A DNA stretch of 64,000 bases from Hydractinia symbiolongicarpus (GCF_029227915.1 NC_079882.1:16382501-16446500), one strand, 5' to 3'. Counted from the stretch's first letter, positions 42,901-58,600 are shown. Notes: a model not told the origin generated them from the letters alone. Numbers and translations are program-made.

Positions 42901-45900
42901 ACAGCGCTATAAAGACCGCAATAAGGCCCTTTGCAGTCTAATAAAAGCATCACACGTTAATCACGTGGATTCACCTGCCTGCGTAGATTACCATTAGACT
43001 ATTCGCTCCAGTTGCAATGCGCTACAACGTCCCAAGAAGTTTCCATTAGCGCCGTTGCCTGAGAACAATCTTAAGTACGCGCACAGTCCTATAAAGGCTG
43101 TAATAGGGCCTTTTGCAGTCTAATATAGGCCTTACACGTAAATCACGTGGTTCCATCTGCCTGCGCAGTTTACCATTGGACTAGTTGATCCAGTCTCAAT
43201 GCACTGCAAAGTTCCAAGTGGTTTTTCAAGGTGCAGTGGCCTTAGAACTCTCTTAACTACGTGCACAGTCCTCTAAGGACCGTAATATGGCCTTTTGCAG
43301 TCTAATAAAGGCCTAACACGTAAATCACGTGGTTCCATCTGCCTGCACAGGTTATCATTGGACTAGACGATCCAGTCTCTATGCACTACAAAGTTCCAAG
43401 TGGTTTTCCTTAGCGCCATGGCCTAAGAAAACTCTTAACTACGTTCACAGTTCTATAAAGACCGTAATAAGGCCTTTTTCAGTCTAATAAAAGCTTCACA
43501 CGTAAATCACGTGGTTTCACCTGGCTGCGCAGGTTACCATTGGACTATTCGCTCCAGTTGCAATGCGCTACAACGTCCCAAGTCGTTTTCATTAGCGCCG
43601 TTGCCTTAGAACAATCTGAAGTACGCGCACAGTCCCAAAAAGGCTGTAATATGGCCTGATGCAGTCTAATAAAGGCCTCACACGTAAATCACGTGGTTCC
43701 ATCTGCCTGCGCAGGTTACCATTGGACTACACGATCCAGTCTCTATGCACTACAAAGTTCCAAGTTGTTTTTCTTAGCGCCATGGCCTTAGAAAACTCTT
43801 AACTACGTTCACAGTTCTATAAAGACCGTAATAAGGCCTTTTTCAGTCTAATAAAAGCTTCACACGTAAATCACGTGGTTTCACCTGGCTGCGCAGGTCA
43901 CCATTGGACCAGTCGTTCCAGTCTCAATGCGTTACACGTCCCAAGTCGTTTTCATTAGCGCTGTTGCCTTACAACACTCTTAACTATGTGCACAGTCCTA
44001 TAAAGGCTGTAATATGGCCTTTTGCAGTCCAATAAAGGCCGCACAAGTAAATCAAGCGGTTTCAGCTTCCTTCGCCGGTTACCATTGGACTAGTCGATCT
44101 AGTCTAATGCACTACAAAGTTCGAAGTGGTTTTCCTAAGTGCAGTGGCCTTAGAACTCTCTTAACTTCGTGCACAGTCCTATAAGGACCGTAATATGGCC
44201 TTTTGCAGTCTAATAAAGGCCTCACACGTAAATTACGTGGTTCCATCTCCCTGCGCAGGTTACCATTAGACTTGTCGTTCCAGTCTCAATGCGCTAAAAC
44301 GTCCCAAGTCGTTTTCATTAGCGTCGTGGCCTTACAACACTCTTAACTACGTTCGCAGTGCTATAAAGACCGTAATAAGGCCTTTTGCAGTCCAATAAAG
44401 GCCGCACACGTAAATCAAGCGGTTTCAGCTGCCTCCTCCGGTTACCATTGGACTTGTCGTTCCAGTCTCAATGCACTACAACGTTGCCAGTGGTTTTCCT
44501 TAGCGCCATGGCCTTAGAAGACTTCTAACTACGTGCACAGCGCTATAAAGACCGCAATAAGGCCCTTTGCAGTCTAATAAAAGCTTCACACGTTAATCAC
44601 GTGGATTCACCTGCCTGCGCAGATTACCATTAGACTATTCGCTCCAGTTGCAATGCGCTACAACGTCCCAAGTCGTTTCCATTAGCGCCGTTGCCTGAGA
44701 ACAATCTTAAGTACGCGCACACTCCTATAAAGGCTGTAATAGGGCCTTTTGCAGTGTAATATAGGCGTTACACGTAAATCACGTGGTTCCATCTCCCTGG
44801 ACAGGTTACACCATTTGACTATTCTTTTCAGTCTCAATGCACTGCAAAGTTCCAAGTGGTTTTCCTAAGTGCAGTGACCTTAGAACTCTCTTAACTACGT
44901 GCACAGTCCTCTAAGGACCGTAATATGGCCTTTTGCAGTCCAATAAAGGCCTAACACGTAAATCACGTGGTTCCATCTGCCTGCACAGGTTATCATTGGA
45001 CTATTCCTTCCATTCTCAATGCGCTTCAAAGTCCCAAGTCGTTTTCATTAGCGCCGTCGCCTTAGAACACTCTTAACTACGTGCACAGCTCTATAAAGAC
45101 CACAATAAGGCCCTTTGCAGTCTAATAAAAGCTTCACACGTAAATCACGTGGTTCCATCTCCTTGCGCAGGTTACCATTGGACTATTCCTTCCAGTCTCA
45201 ATGCACTACAACGTTCCAAATTTTTTTCTTAGCGCCGTGGCCTTAGAACACTCTTAACTACGTTCGCAGTGCTATAAAGACCGTAATAAGGCCTTTTGCA
45301 GTCTAATAAAAGCTTCACACGTAAATCACGTGGTTTCACCTGCCTGCGCAGTTTACCATTGGACTAGTTGTTCCAGTCTCAATGCGTTACAACGTCCCAA
45401 GTCGTTTTCATTAGCGCTGTTGCCTTACATCACTCTTAACTACGTGCACAGTCCTATAAAGGCTGTAATATGGCCTTTTGCAGTCCAATAAAGGCCGCAC
45501 ACGTAAATCAAGCGGTTTCAGCTGCCTCCTCCGGTTACCATTGGACTTTTCGTTCCAGTCTCAATGCACTACAACGTTGCCAGTGGTTTTCCTTAGCGCC
45601 ATGGCCTTAGAAGACTTCTAACTACGTGCACAGCGCTATAAAGACCGCAATAAGGCCCTTTGCAGTCTAATAAAAGCATCACACGTTAATCACGTGGATT
45701 CACCTGCCTGCGTAGATTACCATTAGACTATTCGCTCCAGTTGCAATGCGCTACAACGTCCCAAGAAGTTTCCATTAGCGCCGTTGCCTGAGAACAATCT
45801 TAAGTACGCGCACAGTCCTATAAAGGCTGTAATAGGGCCTTTTGCAGTCTAATATAGGCCTTACACGTAAATCACGTGGTTCCATCTGCCTGCGCAGTTT

Positions 45901-47264
45901 ACCATTGGACTAGGCGATCCAGTCTCAATGCACTACAAAGTTCCAAGTGGTTTTTCAAAGTGCAGTGGCCTTAGAACTCTCTTAACTACGTGCACAGTCC
46001 TCTAAGGACCGTAATATGGCCTTTTGCAGTCTAATAAAGGCCTAACACGTAAATCACGTGGTTCCATCTGCCTGCACAGGTTATCATTGGACTATTCCTT
46101 CCATTCTCAATGCGCTTCAAAGTCCCAAGTCGTTTTCATTAGCGCCGTCGCGTTAGAACACTCTTAACTACGTGCACAGCTCTATAAAGACCGCAATAAG
46201 GCCCTTTGCAGTCTAATAAAAGCTTCACACGTAAATCACGTGGTTTCACCTGCCTGCGCAATTTACCATTGGACTAGTCGTTCCAGTCTCAATGCACTAC
46301 AACGTTGCCAGTGGTTTTCCTTAGCGCTGTTGCCTTACAACATTCTTAACTACGTGCACAGTCCCAAAAAGGCTGTAATATGGCCTGTTGCAGTCTAATA
46401 AAGGCCTCACACGTAAATCACGTGGTTCCATCTGCCTGCGCAGGTTACCATTGGACTAGACGATCCAGTCTCTATGCACTACAAAGTTCCAAGTGGTTTT
46501 CCTTAGCGCCATGGCCTTAGAAAACTCTTAACTACGTTCACAGTGCTATAAAGACCGTAATATGGCCTTTTGCAGTCTAATAAAGGCCTCACACGTAAAT
46601 CACGTAGTTCCATCTCCCTGCGCAGGTTACCATTGGACTATTCCTTCCAGTCTCAATGCACTACAACGTTCCAAATTTTTTTTTTAGCGCTGTGGCATTA
46701 GAACACTCTTAACTACGTTCGCAGTGCTATAAAGACCGTAATAAGGCCTTTTGCAGTCTAATAAATCCTTCACACGTAAATCACGTGGTTTCACCTGCCT
46801 GCGCAGTTTACCATTGGACTAGCTGTTCCAATCTCAATGCGTTACAACTTCCCAAGTCGTTTTCATTAGCGCTGTTGCCTTACAACATTCTTAACTACGT
46901 GCACAGTCCCAAAAAGGCTGTAATATGGCCTGTTGCAGTCTAATAAAGGCCTCACACGTAAATCACGTGGTTCCATCTGCCTGCGCAGGTTACCATTGGA
47001 CTAGACGATCCAGTCTCTATGCACTACAAAGTTCCAAGTGGTTTTCCTTAGCGCCATGGCCTTAGAAAACTCTTAACTACGTTCACAGTGCTATAAAGAC
47101 CGTAATAAGGCCTTTTTCAGTCTAATAAAAGCTTCACACGTAAATTACGTGGTTTCACCTGGCTCCGCAGGTTACCATTGGACTAGTCGTTCCAGTCCCA
47201 ATGCACTACAACGTTGCCAGTGGTTTTCCTTAGCACCGTGGCCTTAGAACACTCTTAACTACGT

Positions 47265-50200
47265 GCACCTATAAAGGCTGTAATATGGCCTTTTGCAGTC
47301 TAATAAAGGCCTCAAACGTAAATCACGTGGTTCCACCTGCCTGCGCAGTTTACCATTGGACTAGTCGATCCAGTCTCAATGCACTACAAAGTTCGAAGTG
47401 GTTTTCCTAAGTGCAGTGGCCTTAGAACTCTCTTAACTACGTGCACAGTCCTATAAGGACCGTAATATGGCCCTTTGCAGTCTAATAAAAGCTTCACACG
47501 TAAATCACGTGGTTCCATCTCCCTGCGCAGGTTACCATTGGACTATTCCTTCCAGTCTCAATGCACTACAACGTTCCAAATTTTTTTCTTAGTGCCGTGG
47601 CCTTAGAACACTCTTAACTACGTTCGCAGTGCTATAAAGACCGTACTAAGGCCTTTTGCAGTCTAATAAAAGCTTCACACGTAAATCACGTGGTTTCACC
47701 TGCCTGCGCAGTTTACCATTGGACTAGTTGTTCCAGTCTCAATGCGTTACAACGTCCCAAGTCGTTTTCATTAGCGCTGTTGCCTTACAACACTCTTAAC
47801 TACGTGCACAGTCCTATAAAGGCTGTAATATGGCCTTTTGCAGTCCAATAAAGGCCGCACACGTAAATCAAGCGGTTTCAGCTGCCTCCTCCGGTTACCA
47901 TTGGACTTTTCGTTCCAGTCTCAATGCACTACAACGTTGCCAGTGGTTTTCCTTAGCGCCATGGCCTTAGAAGACTTCTAACTACGTGCACAGCTCTATA
48001 AAAACCGCAATAAGGCCCTTTGCAGTCTAATAAAAGCATCACACGTTAATCACGTGGATTCACCTGCCTGCGTAGATTACCATTAGACTATTCGCTCCAG
48101 TTGCAATGCGCTACAACGTGCCAAGTCGTTTCCATTAGCGCCGTTGGCTGAGAACAATCTTAAGTACGCGCACAGTCCTGTAAAGGCTGTAATAGGGCCT
48201 TTTGCAGTCTAGTATAGGCCTTACACGTAAATCACGTGGTTCCATCTGCCTGCGCAGTTTACCATTGGACTAGTCGATCCAGTCTCAATGCACTGCAAAG
48301 TTCCAAGTGGTTTTTCTAAGTGCAGTGGCCTTAGAACTCTCTTAACTACGTGCACAGTCCTCTAAGGACCGTAATATGGCCTTTTGCAGTCTAATAAAGG
48401 CCTAACACGTAAATCACGTGGTTCCATCTGCCTGCACAGGTTATCATTGGACTATTCCTTCCATTCTCAATGCGCTTCAAAGTCCCAAGTCGTTTTCATT
48501 AGCGCCGTCGCCTTAGAACACTCTTAACTACGTGCACAGCTCTATAAAGACCGCAATAAGGCCCTTTGCAGTCTAATAAAAGCTTCACACGTAAATCACG
48601 TGGTTTCACCTGCCTGCGCAGTTTACCATTGGACTAGTCGTTCCAGTCTCAATGCACTACAACGTTGCCAGTGGTTTTCCTTAGCGCCGTGGCCTTAGAA
48701 CACTCTTAACTACGTGCACCTATAAAGGCTGTAATATGGCCTTTTGCAGTCTAATAAAGGCCTCAAACGTAAATCACGTGGTTCCACCTGCCTGCGCAGT
48801 TTACCATTGGACTAGTCGATCCAGTCTCAATGCACTACAAAGTTTGAAGTGGTTTTCCTAAGTGCAGTGGCCTTAGAACTCTCTTAACTACGTGCACAGT
48901 CTTATAAGGACCGTAATATGGCCCTTTGCAGTCTAATAAAAGCTTCACACGTAAATCACGTGGTTCCATCTCCCTGCGCAGGTTACCATTGGACTATTCC
49001 TTCCAGTCTCAATGCACTACAACGTTCCAAATTTTTTTCTTAGTGCCGTGGCCTTAGAACACTCTTAACTACGTTCGCAGTGCTATAAAGACCGTACTAA
49101 GGCCTTTTGCAGTCTAATAAAAGCTTCACACGTAAATAACGTGGTTTCACCTGCCTGCGCAGTTTACCATTGGACTAGTTGTTCCAGTCTCAATGCGTTA
49201 CAACGTCCCAAGTCGTTTTCATTAGCGCTGTTGCCTTACAACACTCTTAACTACGTGCACAGTCCTATAAAGGCTGTAATATGGCCTTTTGCAGTCCAAT
49301 AAAGGCCGCACACGTAAATCAAGCGGTTTCAGCTGCCTCCTCCGGTTACCATTGGACTTTTCGTTCCAGTCTCAATGCACTACAACGTTGCCAGTGGTTT
49401 TCCTTAGCGCCATGGCCTTAGAAGACTTCTAACTACGTGCACAGCGCTATAAAAACCGCAATAGGGCCCTTTGCAGTCTAATAAAAGCATCACACGTTAA
49501 TCACGTGGATTCACCTGCCTGCGTAGATTACCATTAGACTATTCGCTCCAGTTGCAATGCGCTACAACGTCCCAAGTCGTTTCCATTAGCGCCGTTGCCT
49601 GAGAACAATCTTAAGTACGCGCACAGTCCTATAAAGGCTGTAATAGGGCCTTTTGCAGTCTAGTATAGGCCTTACACGTAAATCACGTGGTTCCATCTGC
49701 CTGCGCAGTTTACCATTGGACTAGTCGATCCAGTCTCAATGCACTGCAAAGTTCCAAGTGGTTTCTCTAAGTGCAGTGGCCTTAGAACTCTCTTAACTAC
49801 GTGCACAGTCCTCTAAGGACCGTAATATGGCCTTTTGCAGTCTAATAAAAGCCTAACACGTAAATCACGTGGTTCCATCTGCCTGCACAGGTTATCATTG
49901 GACTATTCCTTCCATTCTCAATGCGCTTCAAAGTCCCAAGTCGTTTTCATTAGCGCCGTCGCCTTAGAACACTCTTAACTACGTGCACAGCTCTATAAAG
50001 ACCGCAATAAGGCCCTTTGCAGTCTAATAAAAGCTTCACACGTAAATCACGTGGTTTCACCTGCCTGCGCAGTTTACCATTGGACTAGTCGTTCCAGTCT
50101 CAATGCACTACAACGTTGCCAGTGGTTTTCCTTAGCGCCGTGGCCTTAGAACACTCTTAACTACGTGCACCTATAAAGGCTGTAATATGGCCTTTTGCAG

Positions 50201-50690
50201 TCTAATAAAGGCCTCAAACGTAAATCACGTGGTTCCACCTGCCTGCGCAGTTTACCATTGGACTAGTCGATCCAGTCTCAATGCACTACAAAGTTCGAAG
50301 TGGTTTTCTTAAGTGCAGTGGCCTTAGAACTCTCTTAACTACGTGCACAGTCTTATCAGGACCGTAATATGGCCTTTTGCAGTCTAATAAAAGCTTCACA
50401 CGTAAATCACGTGGTTCCATCTCCCTGCGCAGGTTACCATTGGACTATTCCTTCCAGTCTCAATGCACTACAACGTTCCAAATTTTTTTCTTAGTGCCGT
50501 GGCCTTAGAACACTCTTAACTACGTTCGCAGTGCTATAAAGACCGTACTAAGGCCTTTTGCAGTCTAATAAAAGCTTCACACGTAAATCACGTGGTTTCA
50601 CCTGCCTGCGCAGTTTACCATTGGACTAGTTGTTCCAGTCTCAATGCGTTACAACGTCCCAAGTCGTTTTCATTAGCGCTGTTGCCTTAG
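47265..50690 (+). repeat. Higher-order repeat, 1,451 bp (8 monomers)
   Basis: A 4-base-deleted variant, GTGCACCTATAAAGG, recurs at 47,265, 48,716 and 50,167, exactly 1,451 bp apart; AGTATAGGCC recurs at 48,211 and 49,662. Further copies of the deleted variant at 50,708 and 51,250 follow a shorter 3-monomer spacing. Confidence 0.8.
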
Positions 50691-53099
50691 AACACTCTTA
50701 ACTACGTGCACCTATAAAGGCTGTAATATGGCCTTTTGCAGTCTAATAAAGGCCTCAAACGTAAATCACGTGGTTCCACCTGCCTGCGCAGTTTACCATT
50801 GGACTAGTCGATCCAGTCTCAATGCACTACAAAGTTCGAGGTGGTTTTCCTAAGTGCAGTGGCCTTAGAACTCTCTTAACTACGTGCACAGTCTTATAAG
50901 GACCGTAATATGGCCCTTTGCAGTCTAATAAAAGCTTCACACGTAAATCACGTGGTTCCATCTGCCTGCACAGGTTATCATTGGACTATTCCTTCCATTC
51001 TCAATGCGCTTCAAAGTCCCAAGTCGTTTTCATTAGCGCCGTCGCCTTAGAACACTCTTAACTACGTGCACAGCTCTATAAAGACCGCAATAAGGCCCTT
51101 TGCAGTCTAATAAAAGCTTCACACGTAAATCACGTGGTTTCACCTGCCTGCGCAGTTTACCATTGGACTAGTCGTTCCAGTCTCAATGCACTACAACGTT
51201 GCCAGTGGTTTTCCTTAGCGCCGTGGCCTTAGAACACTCTTAACTACGTGCACCTATAAAGGCTGTAATATGGCCTTTTGCAGTCTAATAAAGGCCTCAA
51301 ACGTAAATCACGTGGTTCCACCTGCCTGCGCAGTTTACCATTGGACTAGTCGATCCAGTCTCAATGCACTACAAAGTTCGAAGTGGTTTTCCTAAGTGCA
51401 GTGGCCTTAGAACTCTCTTAACTACGTGCACAGTCTTATAAGGACCGTAATATGGCCCTTTGCAGTCTAATAAGAGCTTCACACGTTAATCACGTGGTTC
51501 CATCTCCCTGCGCAGGTTACCATTGGACTATTCCTTCCAGTCTCAATGCACTACAACGTTCCAAATTTTTTTCTTAGTGCCGTGGCCTTAGAACACTCTT
51601 AACTACGTTCGCAGTGCTATAAAGACCGTACTAAGGCCTTTTGCAGTCTAATAAAAGCTTCACACGTAAATCACGTGGTTTCACCTGCCTGCGCAGTTTA
51701 CCATTGGACTAGTTGTTCCAGTCTCAATGCGTTACAACGTCCCAAGTCGTTTTCATTAGCGCTGTTGCCTTACAACACTCTTAGCTACGTGCACAGTCCT
51801 ATAAAGGCTGTAATATGGCCTTTTGCAGTCCAATAAAGGCCGCACACGTAAATCAAGCGGTTTCGGCTGCCTCCTCCGGTTACCATTGGACTTTTCGTTC
51901 CAGTCTCAATGCACTACAACGTTGCCAGTGGTTTTCCTTAGCGCCATGGCCTTAGAAGACTTCTAACTACGTGCACAGCGCTATAAAAACCGCAATAAGG
52001 CCCTTTGCAGTCTAATAAAAGCATCACACGTTAATCACGTGGATTCACCTGCCTGCGTAGATTACCATTAGACTATTCGCTCCAGTTGCAATGCGCTACA
52101 ACGTCCTAAGTCGTTTCCATTAGCGCCGTTGCCTGAGAACAATCTTAAGTACGCGCACAGTCCTATAAAGGCTGTAATAGGGCCTTTTGCAGTCTAGTAT
52201 AGGCCTTACACGTAAATCACGTGGTTCCATCTGCCTGCGCAGTTTACCATTGGACTAGTCGATCCAGTCTCAATGCACTGCAAAGTTCCAAGTGGTTTTT
52301 CTAAGTGCAGTGGGCTTAGAACTCTCTTAACTACGTGCACAGTCCTCTAAGGACCGTAATATGGCCTTTTGCAGTCTAATAAAGGCCTAACACGTAAATC
52401 ACGTGGTTCCATCTGCCTGCACAGGTTATCATTGGACTATTCCTTCCATTCTCAATGCGCTTCAAAGTCCCAAGTCGTTTTCATTAGCGCCGTCGCCTTA
52501 GAACACTCTTAACTACGTGCACAGCTCTATAAAGACCGCAATAAGGCCCTTTGCAGTCTAATAAAAGCTTCACACGTAAATCACGTGGTTTCACCTGCCT
52601 GCGCAGTTTACCATTGGACTAGTCGTTCCAGTCTCAATGCACTACAACGTTGCCAGTGGTTTTCCTTAGCGCCGTGGCCTTAGAACACTCTTAACTACGT
52701 GCACAGTCCTATAAAGGCTGTAATATGGCCTTTTGCAGTCTAATAAAGGCCTCACACGTAAATCACGTGGTTCCATCTGCCTGCGCAGTTTACCATTGGA
52801 CTAGTCGATCCAGTCTCAATGCACTACAAAGTTCGAAGTGGTTTTCCTAAGTGCAGTGGCCTTAGAACTCTCTTAACTACGTGCACAGTCCTATAAGGAC
52901 CGTAATATGGCCTTTTGCAGTCTAATAAAGGCCTCACACGTAAATCACGTAGTTCCATCTCCCTGCGCAGGTTACCATTGGACTATTCCTTCCAGTCTCA
53001 ATGCACTACAACGTTCCAAAATTTTTTCTGAGCGCCGTGGCCTTAGAACACTCTTAACTACGTTCGCAGTGCTATAAAGACCGTAATAAGGCCTTTTGC

Positions 53100-56000
53100 A
53101 GTCTAATAAAAGCTTCACACGTAAATCACGTGGTTTCACCTGGCTGCGCAGGTTACCATTGGACTTGTCGTTCCAGTCTCAATGCGCTACAACGTCCCAA
53201 GTCGTTTTCATTAGCGTCGTTGCTTTAGAACACTCTTAACTACATGCACAGTCCTATAAAGACGGTAATATGGGCTTTTGCAGTCCAATAAAGCCCGCAC
53301 ACGTAAATCACGTGGTTCCATATGCCTGCGCAGGTTACCATTGGACTATTCCTTTCATTCTCAATGCGTTTCAAAGTCTTAAGTCGTTTTCATTAGCGCC
53401 GTCGCCTTAGAACACTCTTAACTACGTTCTCTGTGCTATAAAGACCGTAATATGGCCTTTTGCAGTGTAATAAAAGCTTCACACGTAAATCACGTGGTTT
53501 AACCTGCCTGCGCAGTTTACCATTGGACTAGTCGTTCCAGTCTCAATGCGTTACAACGTCCCAAGTCGTTTTCATTAGCGCTGTTGCCTTACAACACTCT
53601 TAACTACGTGCACATTCCTATAAAGGCTGTAATATGGCCTTTTGCAGTGTAATAACGGCGTCATACGCAAATCACGTGGTTCCATCTGCCTGCGCAGGTT
53701 ACCATTGGACTAATCGTTCCAGTCTCAATGCGCTACAACGTCCCAAGTCGTTTTCATTAGCGCCGTCACCTTAGAACACTCTTAACTACGTGCACAGTCC
53801 TATAAAGGCTGTAATATGGCCTTTTGCAGTCCAATAAAGGCCGCACACGTAAATCAAGCGGTTTCAGCTGCCTCCGCCGGTTACCATTGGACTTGTCGTT
53901 CCAGTCTCAATGCACTACAACGTTGCCAGTGGTTTTCCTTAGCGCCGTGGCCTTAGAACACTCTTAACTACGTGCACAGCGGTATAAAGACCGCAATAAG
54001 GCCCTTTACAGTCTAATAAAAGCTTCACACGTTAATCACGTGGTTTCACCGGCCTGCGCAGATTACCCTTAGACTATTCGCTCCAGTGGCAATGCGCTAC
54101 AACGTCCCAAGTCGTTTCCATTAGCGCCGTTGCCTGAGAACAATCTTAAATACGCGTACAGTCCTATAAATGCTGTAATAGGGCCTTTTGCAGTCTAATA
54201 AGGCGTCACACGTAAATCACGTGGTTCCATCTCCCTGGAGAGGTCACCATTTGACTATTCTTTCCACTCTCAATGCACTACAACGTTCAAAGTGGTTTTC
54301 CTTAGCGCCGTGGCCTTAGAACAATCTTAAGTGCACGCACATTCCTATAAAGGCTGTAATAAGGCCTTTTGCAGTGTAATAACGGCCTCATACGTAAATC
54401 ACGTGGTTCCATCTGCCTGCGCAGGTTACCATTGGACTAGACGATCCAGTCTCTATGCACTACAACGTTCCAAGTGGTTTTCCTTAGTGCCATGGCCTTA
54501 GAAAACTCTTAACTACGTTCACAGTGCTATAAAGACCGTAATAAGGCCCTTTGCAGTCTAATAAAAGCTTCACACATAAATCACGTGGTTTCACCTGCCT
54601 GAGCAGATTACAATTGGACTTGTCGTTCCAGTCTCAATGCGCTACAACGTCCCAAGTCGTTTTCATTAGCGTCGTTGCTTTAGAACACTCCTAACTACAT
54701 CCACAGTCCTATAAAGACGGTAATATGGCCTTTTGCAGTCTAATAAAGGCCTCACACGTAAATCACGTCGTTCCATCTGCCTGCGCTGGTTACCATTGGA
54801 CTAGACGATCCAGTCTCTATGCACTACAAAGTCCCAAGTGGTTTTCCTTAGCGCCATGGCCTTAGAAAACTCTTAACTACGTTCACAGTGCTATAAAGAC
54901 CGTAATAAGGCCTTTTTCAGTCTAATAAAAGCTTCACACGTAAATCACGTGGTTTCACCTGGCTGCGCAGGTTACCATTGGACTATTCGCTCCAGTTGCA
55001 ATGCGAAACAACGTCCCAAGTCGTTTTCATTAGCGCCGTTGCCTTAGAACAATCTGAAGTACGCGCACAGTCCCAAAAAGTCTGTAATATGGCCTATTGC
55101 AGTCTAATAAAGGCCTCACACGTAAATCACGTAGTTCCATCTCCCTGCGCAGGTTACCATTGGACTATTCCTTCCAGTCTCAATGCACTACAACGTTCCA
55201 AAATTTTTTCTGAGCGCCGTGGCCTTAGAACACTCTTAACTACGTTCGCAGTGCTATAAAGACCGTAATAAGGCCTTTTGCAGTCTAATAAAAGCTTCAC
55301 ACGTAAATCACGTAGTTTCACCTGGCTGCGCAGGTTACCATTGGACTTGTCGTTCCAGTCTCAATGCGCTACAACGTCCCAAGTCGTTTTCATTAGCGTC
55401 GTTGCTTTAGAACACTCTTAACTACATGCACAGTCCTATAAAGACGGTAATATGGGCTTTTGCAGTCCAATAAAGGCCGCACACGTAAATCACGTGGTTC
55501 CATATGCCTGCGCAGGTTACCATTGGACTATTCCTTTCATTCTCAATGCGTTTCAAAGTCTTAAGTCGTTTTCATTAGCGCCGTCGCCTTAGAACACTCT
55601 TAACTACGTTCTCTGTGCTATAAAGACCGTAATATGGCCTTTTGCAGTGTAATAAAAGCTTCACACGTAAATCACGTGGTTTAACCTGCCTGCGCAGTTT
55701 ACCATTGGACTAGTCGTTCCAGTCTCAATGCGTTACAACGTCCCAAGTCGTTTTCATTAGCGCTGTTGCCTTACAACACTCTTAACTACGTGCACATTCC
55801 TATAAAGGCTGTAATATGGCCTTTTGCAGTGTAATAACGGCGTCATACGCAAATCACGTGGTTCCATCTGCCTGCGCAGGTTACCATTGGACTAGTCGTT
55901 CCAGTCTCAATGCGCTACAACGTCCCAAGTCGTTTTCATTAGCGCCGTCACCTTAGAACACTCTTAACTACGTGCACAGTCCTATAAAGGCTGTAATATG

Positions 56001-58600
56001 GCCTTTTGCAGTCCAATAAAGGCCGCACACGTAAATCACGTGGTTCCATCTGCCTGCGCAGGTTACCATTGGACTATTCCTTCCAGTCTGAATGCGCTTC
56101 AAAGTCCCAAGTCGTTTTCATTAGCGCCGTCGCCTTAGAACACTCTTAACTACGTGCACAGCGGTATAAAGACCGCAATAAGGCCCTTTACAGTCTAATA
56201 AAAGCTTCACACGTTAATCACGTGGTTTCACCGGCCTGCGCAGATTACCCTTAGACTATTCGCTCCAGTGGCAATGCGCTACAACGTCCCAAGTCGTTTC
56301 CATTAGCGCCGTTGCCTGAGAACAATCTTAAATACGCGCACAGTCCTATAAAGGCTGTAATAGGGCCTTTTGCAGTCTAATAAGGCCTCACACGTAAATC
56401 ACGTGGTTCCATCTCCCTGGACAGGTCACCATTTGACTATTCTTTCCACTCTCAATGCACTACAACGTTCAAAGTGGTTTTCCTTAGCGCCGTGGCCTTA
56501 GAACAATCTTAAGTGCACGCACATTCCTATAAAGGCTGTAATAAGGCCTTTTGCAGTGTAATAACGGCCTCATACGTAAATCACGTGGTTCCATCTGCCT
56601 GCGCAGGTTACCATTGGACTAGACGATCCAGTCTCTATGCACTACAACGTTCCAAGTGGTTTTCCTTAGTGCCATGGCCTTAGAAAACTCTTAACTACGT
56701 TCACAGTGCTATAAAGACCGTAATAAGGCCCTTTGCAGTCTAATAAAAGCTTCACACATAAATCACGTGGTTTCACCTGCCAGAGCAGATTACAATTGGA
56801 CTTGTCGTTCCAGTCTCAATGCGCTACAACGTCCCAAGTCGTTTTCATTAGCGTCGTTGCTTTAGAACACTCTTAACTACGTTCGCAGTGCTAAAAAGAC
56901 CGTAATAAGGCCTTTTGCAGTCCAATATAGGCCGCACACGTAAATCACGTGGTTCCATCTGCCTGCGCAGTTTACCATTGGACTAGTCGTTCCAATCTCA
57001 ATGCGTTACAACGTCCCAAGTCGTTTTCATTAGCGCTGTTGCCTTACAACACTCTTAACTACGTGCACAGTCCTATAAAGGCTGTAATATGGCCTTTTGC
57101 AGTCCAATAAAGGCCGCACACGTAAATCAAGCGGTTTCAGCTGCCTCCGCCGGTTACCATTGGACTTGTCGTTCCAGTCTCAATGCACTACAACGTTGCC
57201 AGTGGTTTTCCTTAGCGCCGTGGCCTTAGAACACTCTTAACTACGTGCACAGCGGTATAAAGACCGCAATAAGGCCCTTTACAGTCTAATAAAAGCTTCA
57301 CACGTTAATCACGTGGTTTCACCGGCCTGCGCAGATTACCCTTAGACTATTCGCTCCAGTGGCAATGCGCTACAACGTCCCAAGTCGTTTCCATTAGCGC
57401 CGTTGCCTGAGAACAATCTTAAATACGCGTACAGTCCTATAAAGGCTGTAATAGGGCCTTTTGCAGTCTAATAAGGCGTCACACGTAAATCACGTGGTTC
57501 CATCTCCCTGGAGAGGTCACCATTTGACTATTCTTTCCACTCTCAATGCACTACAACGTTCAAAGTGGTTTTCCTTAGCGCCGTGGCCTTAGAACAATCT
57601 TAAGTGCACGCACATTCCTATAAAGGCTGTAATAAGGCCTTTTGCAGTGTAATAACGGCCTCATACGTAAATCACGTGGTTCCATCTGCCTGCGCAGGTT
57701 ACCATTGGACTAGACGATCCAGTCTCTATGCACTACAATGTTCCAAGTGGTTTTCCTTAGTGCCATGGCCTTAGAAAACTCTTAACTACGTTCACAGTGC
57801 TATAAAGACCGTAATAAGGCCCTTTGCAGTCTAATAAAAGCTTCACACATAAATCACGTGGTTTCACCTGCCTGAGCAGATTACAATTGGACTTGTCGTT
57901 CCAGTCTCAATGCACTACAACGTCCCAAGTCGTTTTCATTAGCGTCGTTGCTTTAGAACACTCCTAACTACATCCACAGTCCTATAAAGACGGTAATATG
58001 GCCTTTTGCAGTCTAATAAAGGCCTCACACGTAAATCACGTCGTTCCATCTGCCTGCGCTGGTTACCATTGGACTAGACGATCCATTCTCTATGCACTAC
58101 AAAGTCCCAAGTGGTTTTCCTTAGCGCCATGGCCTTAGAAAACTCTTAACTACGTTCACAGTGCTATAAAGACCGTAATAAGGCCTTTTTCAGTCTAATA
58201 AAAGCTTCACACGTAAATCACGTGGTTTCACCTGGCTGCGCAGGTTACCATTGGACTATTCGCTCCAGTTGCAATGCGAAACAACGTCCCAAGTCGTTTT
58301 CATTAGCGCCGTTGCCTTAGAACAATCTGAAGTACGCGCACAGTCCCAAAAAGTCTGTAATATGGCCTATTGCAGTCTAATAAAGGCCTCACACGTAAAT
58401 CACGTGGCTCCATCTGCCTGCGCAGGTTACCATTGGACTAGACGATCCAGTCTCTATGCACTACAAAGTTCCAAGTGGTTTTCCTTAGCGCCATGGCCTT
58501 AGAAAACTCTTAACTACGTTCACAGTGCTATAAAGACCGTAATAAGGCCTTTTTCAGTCTAATAAAAGCTTCAAACGTAAATCACGTGGTTTCACCTGGC
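53100..58600 (+). repeat. Overlapping higher-order repeats, 2,180 and 3,273 bp
   Basis: TTTCAAAGTCTTAAGTCG-type monomers recur about 2,180 bp apart (near 53,351 and 55,531). CACCGGCCTGCGC (54,047 and 57,321) and the divergent GCGAAACAACG monomers (54,978 and 58,251) recur ~3,273 bp apart. Different spacings in one stretch point to successive rounds of amplification. Confidence 0.7.
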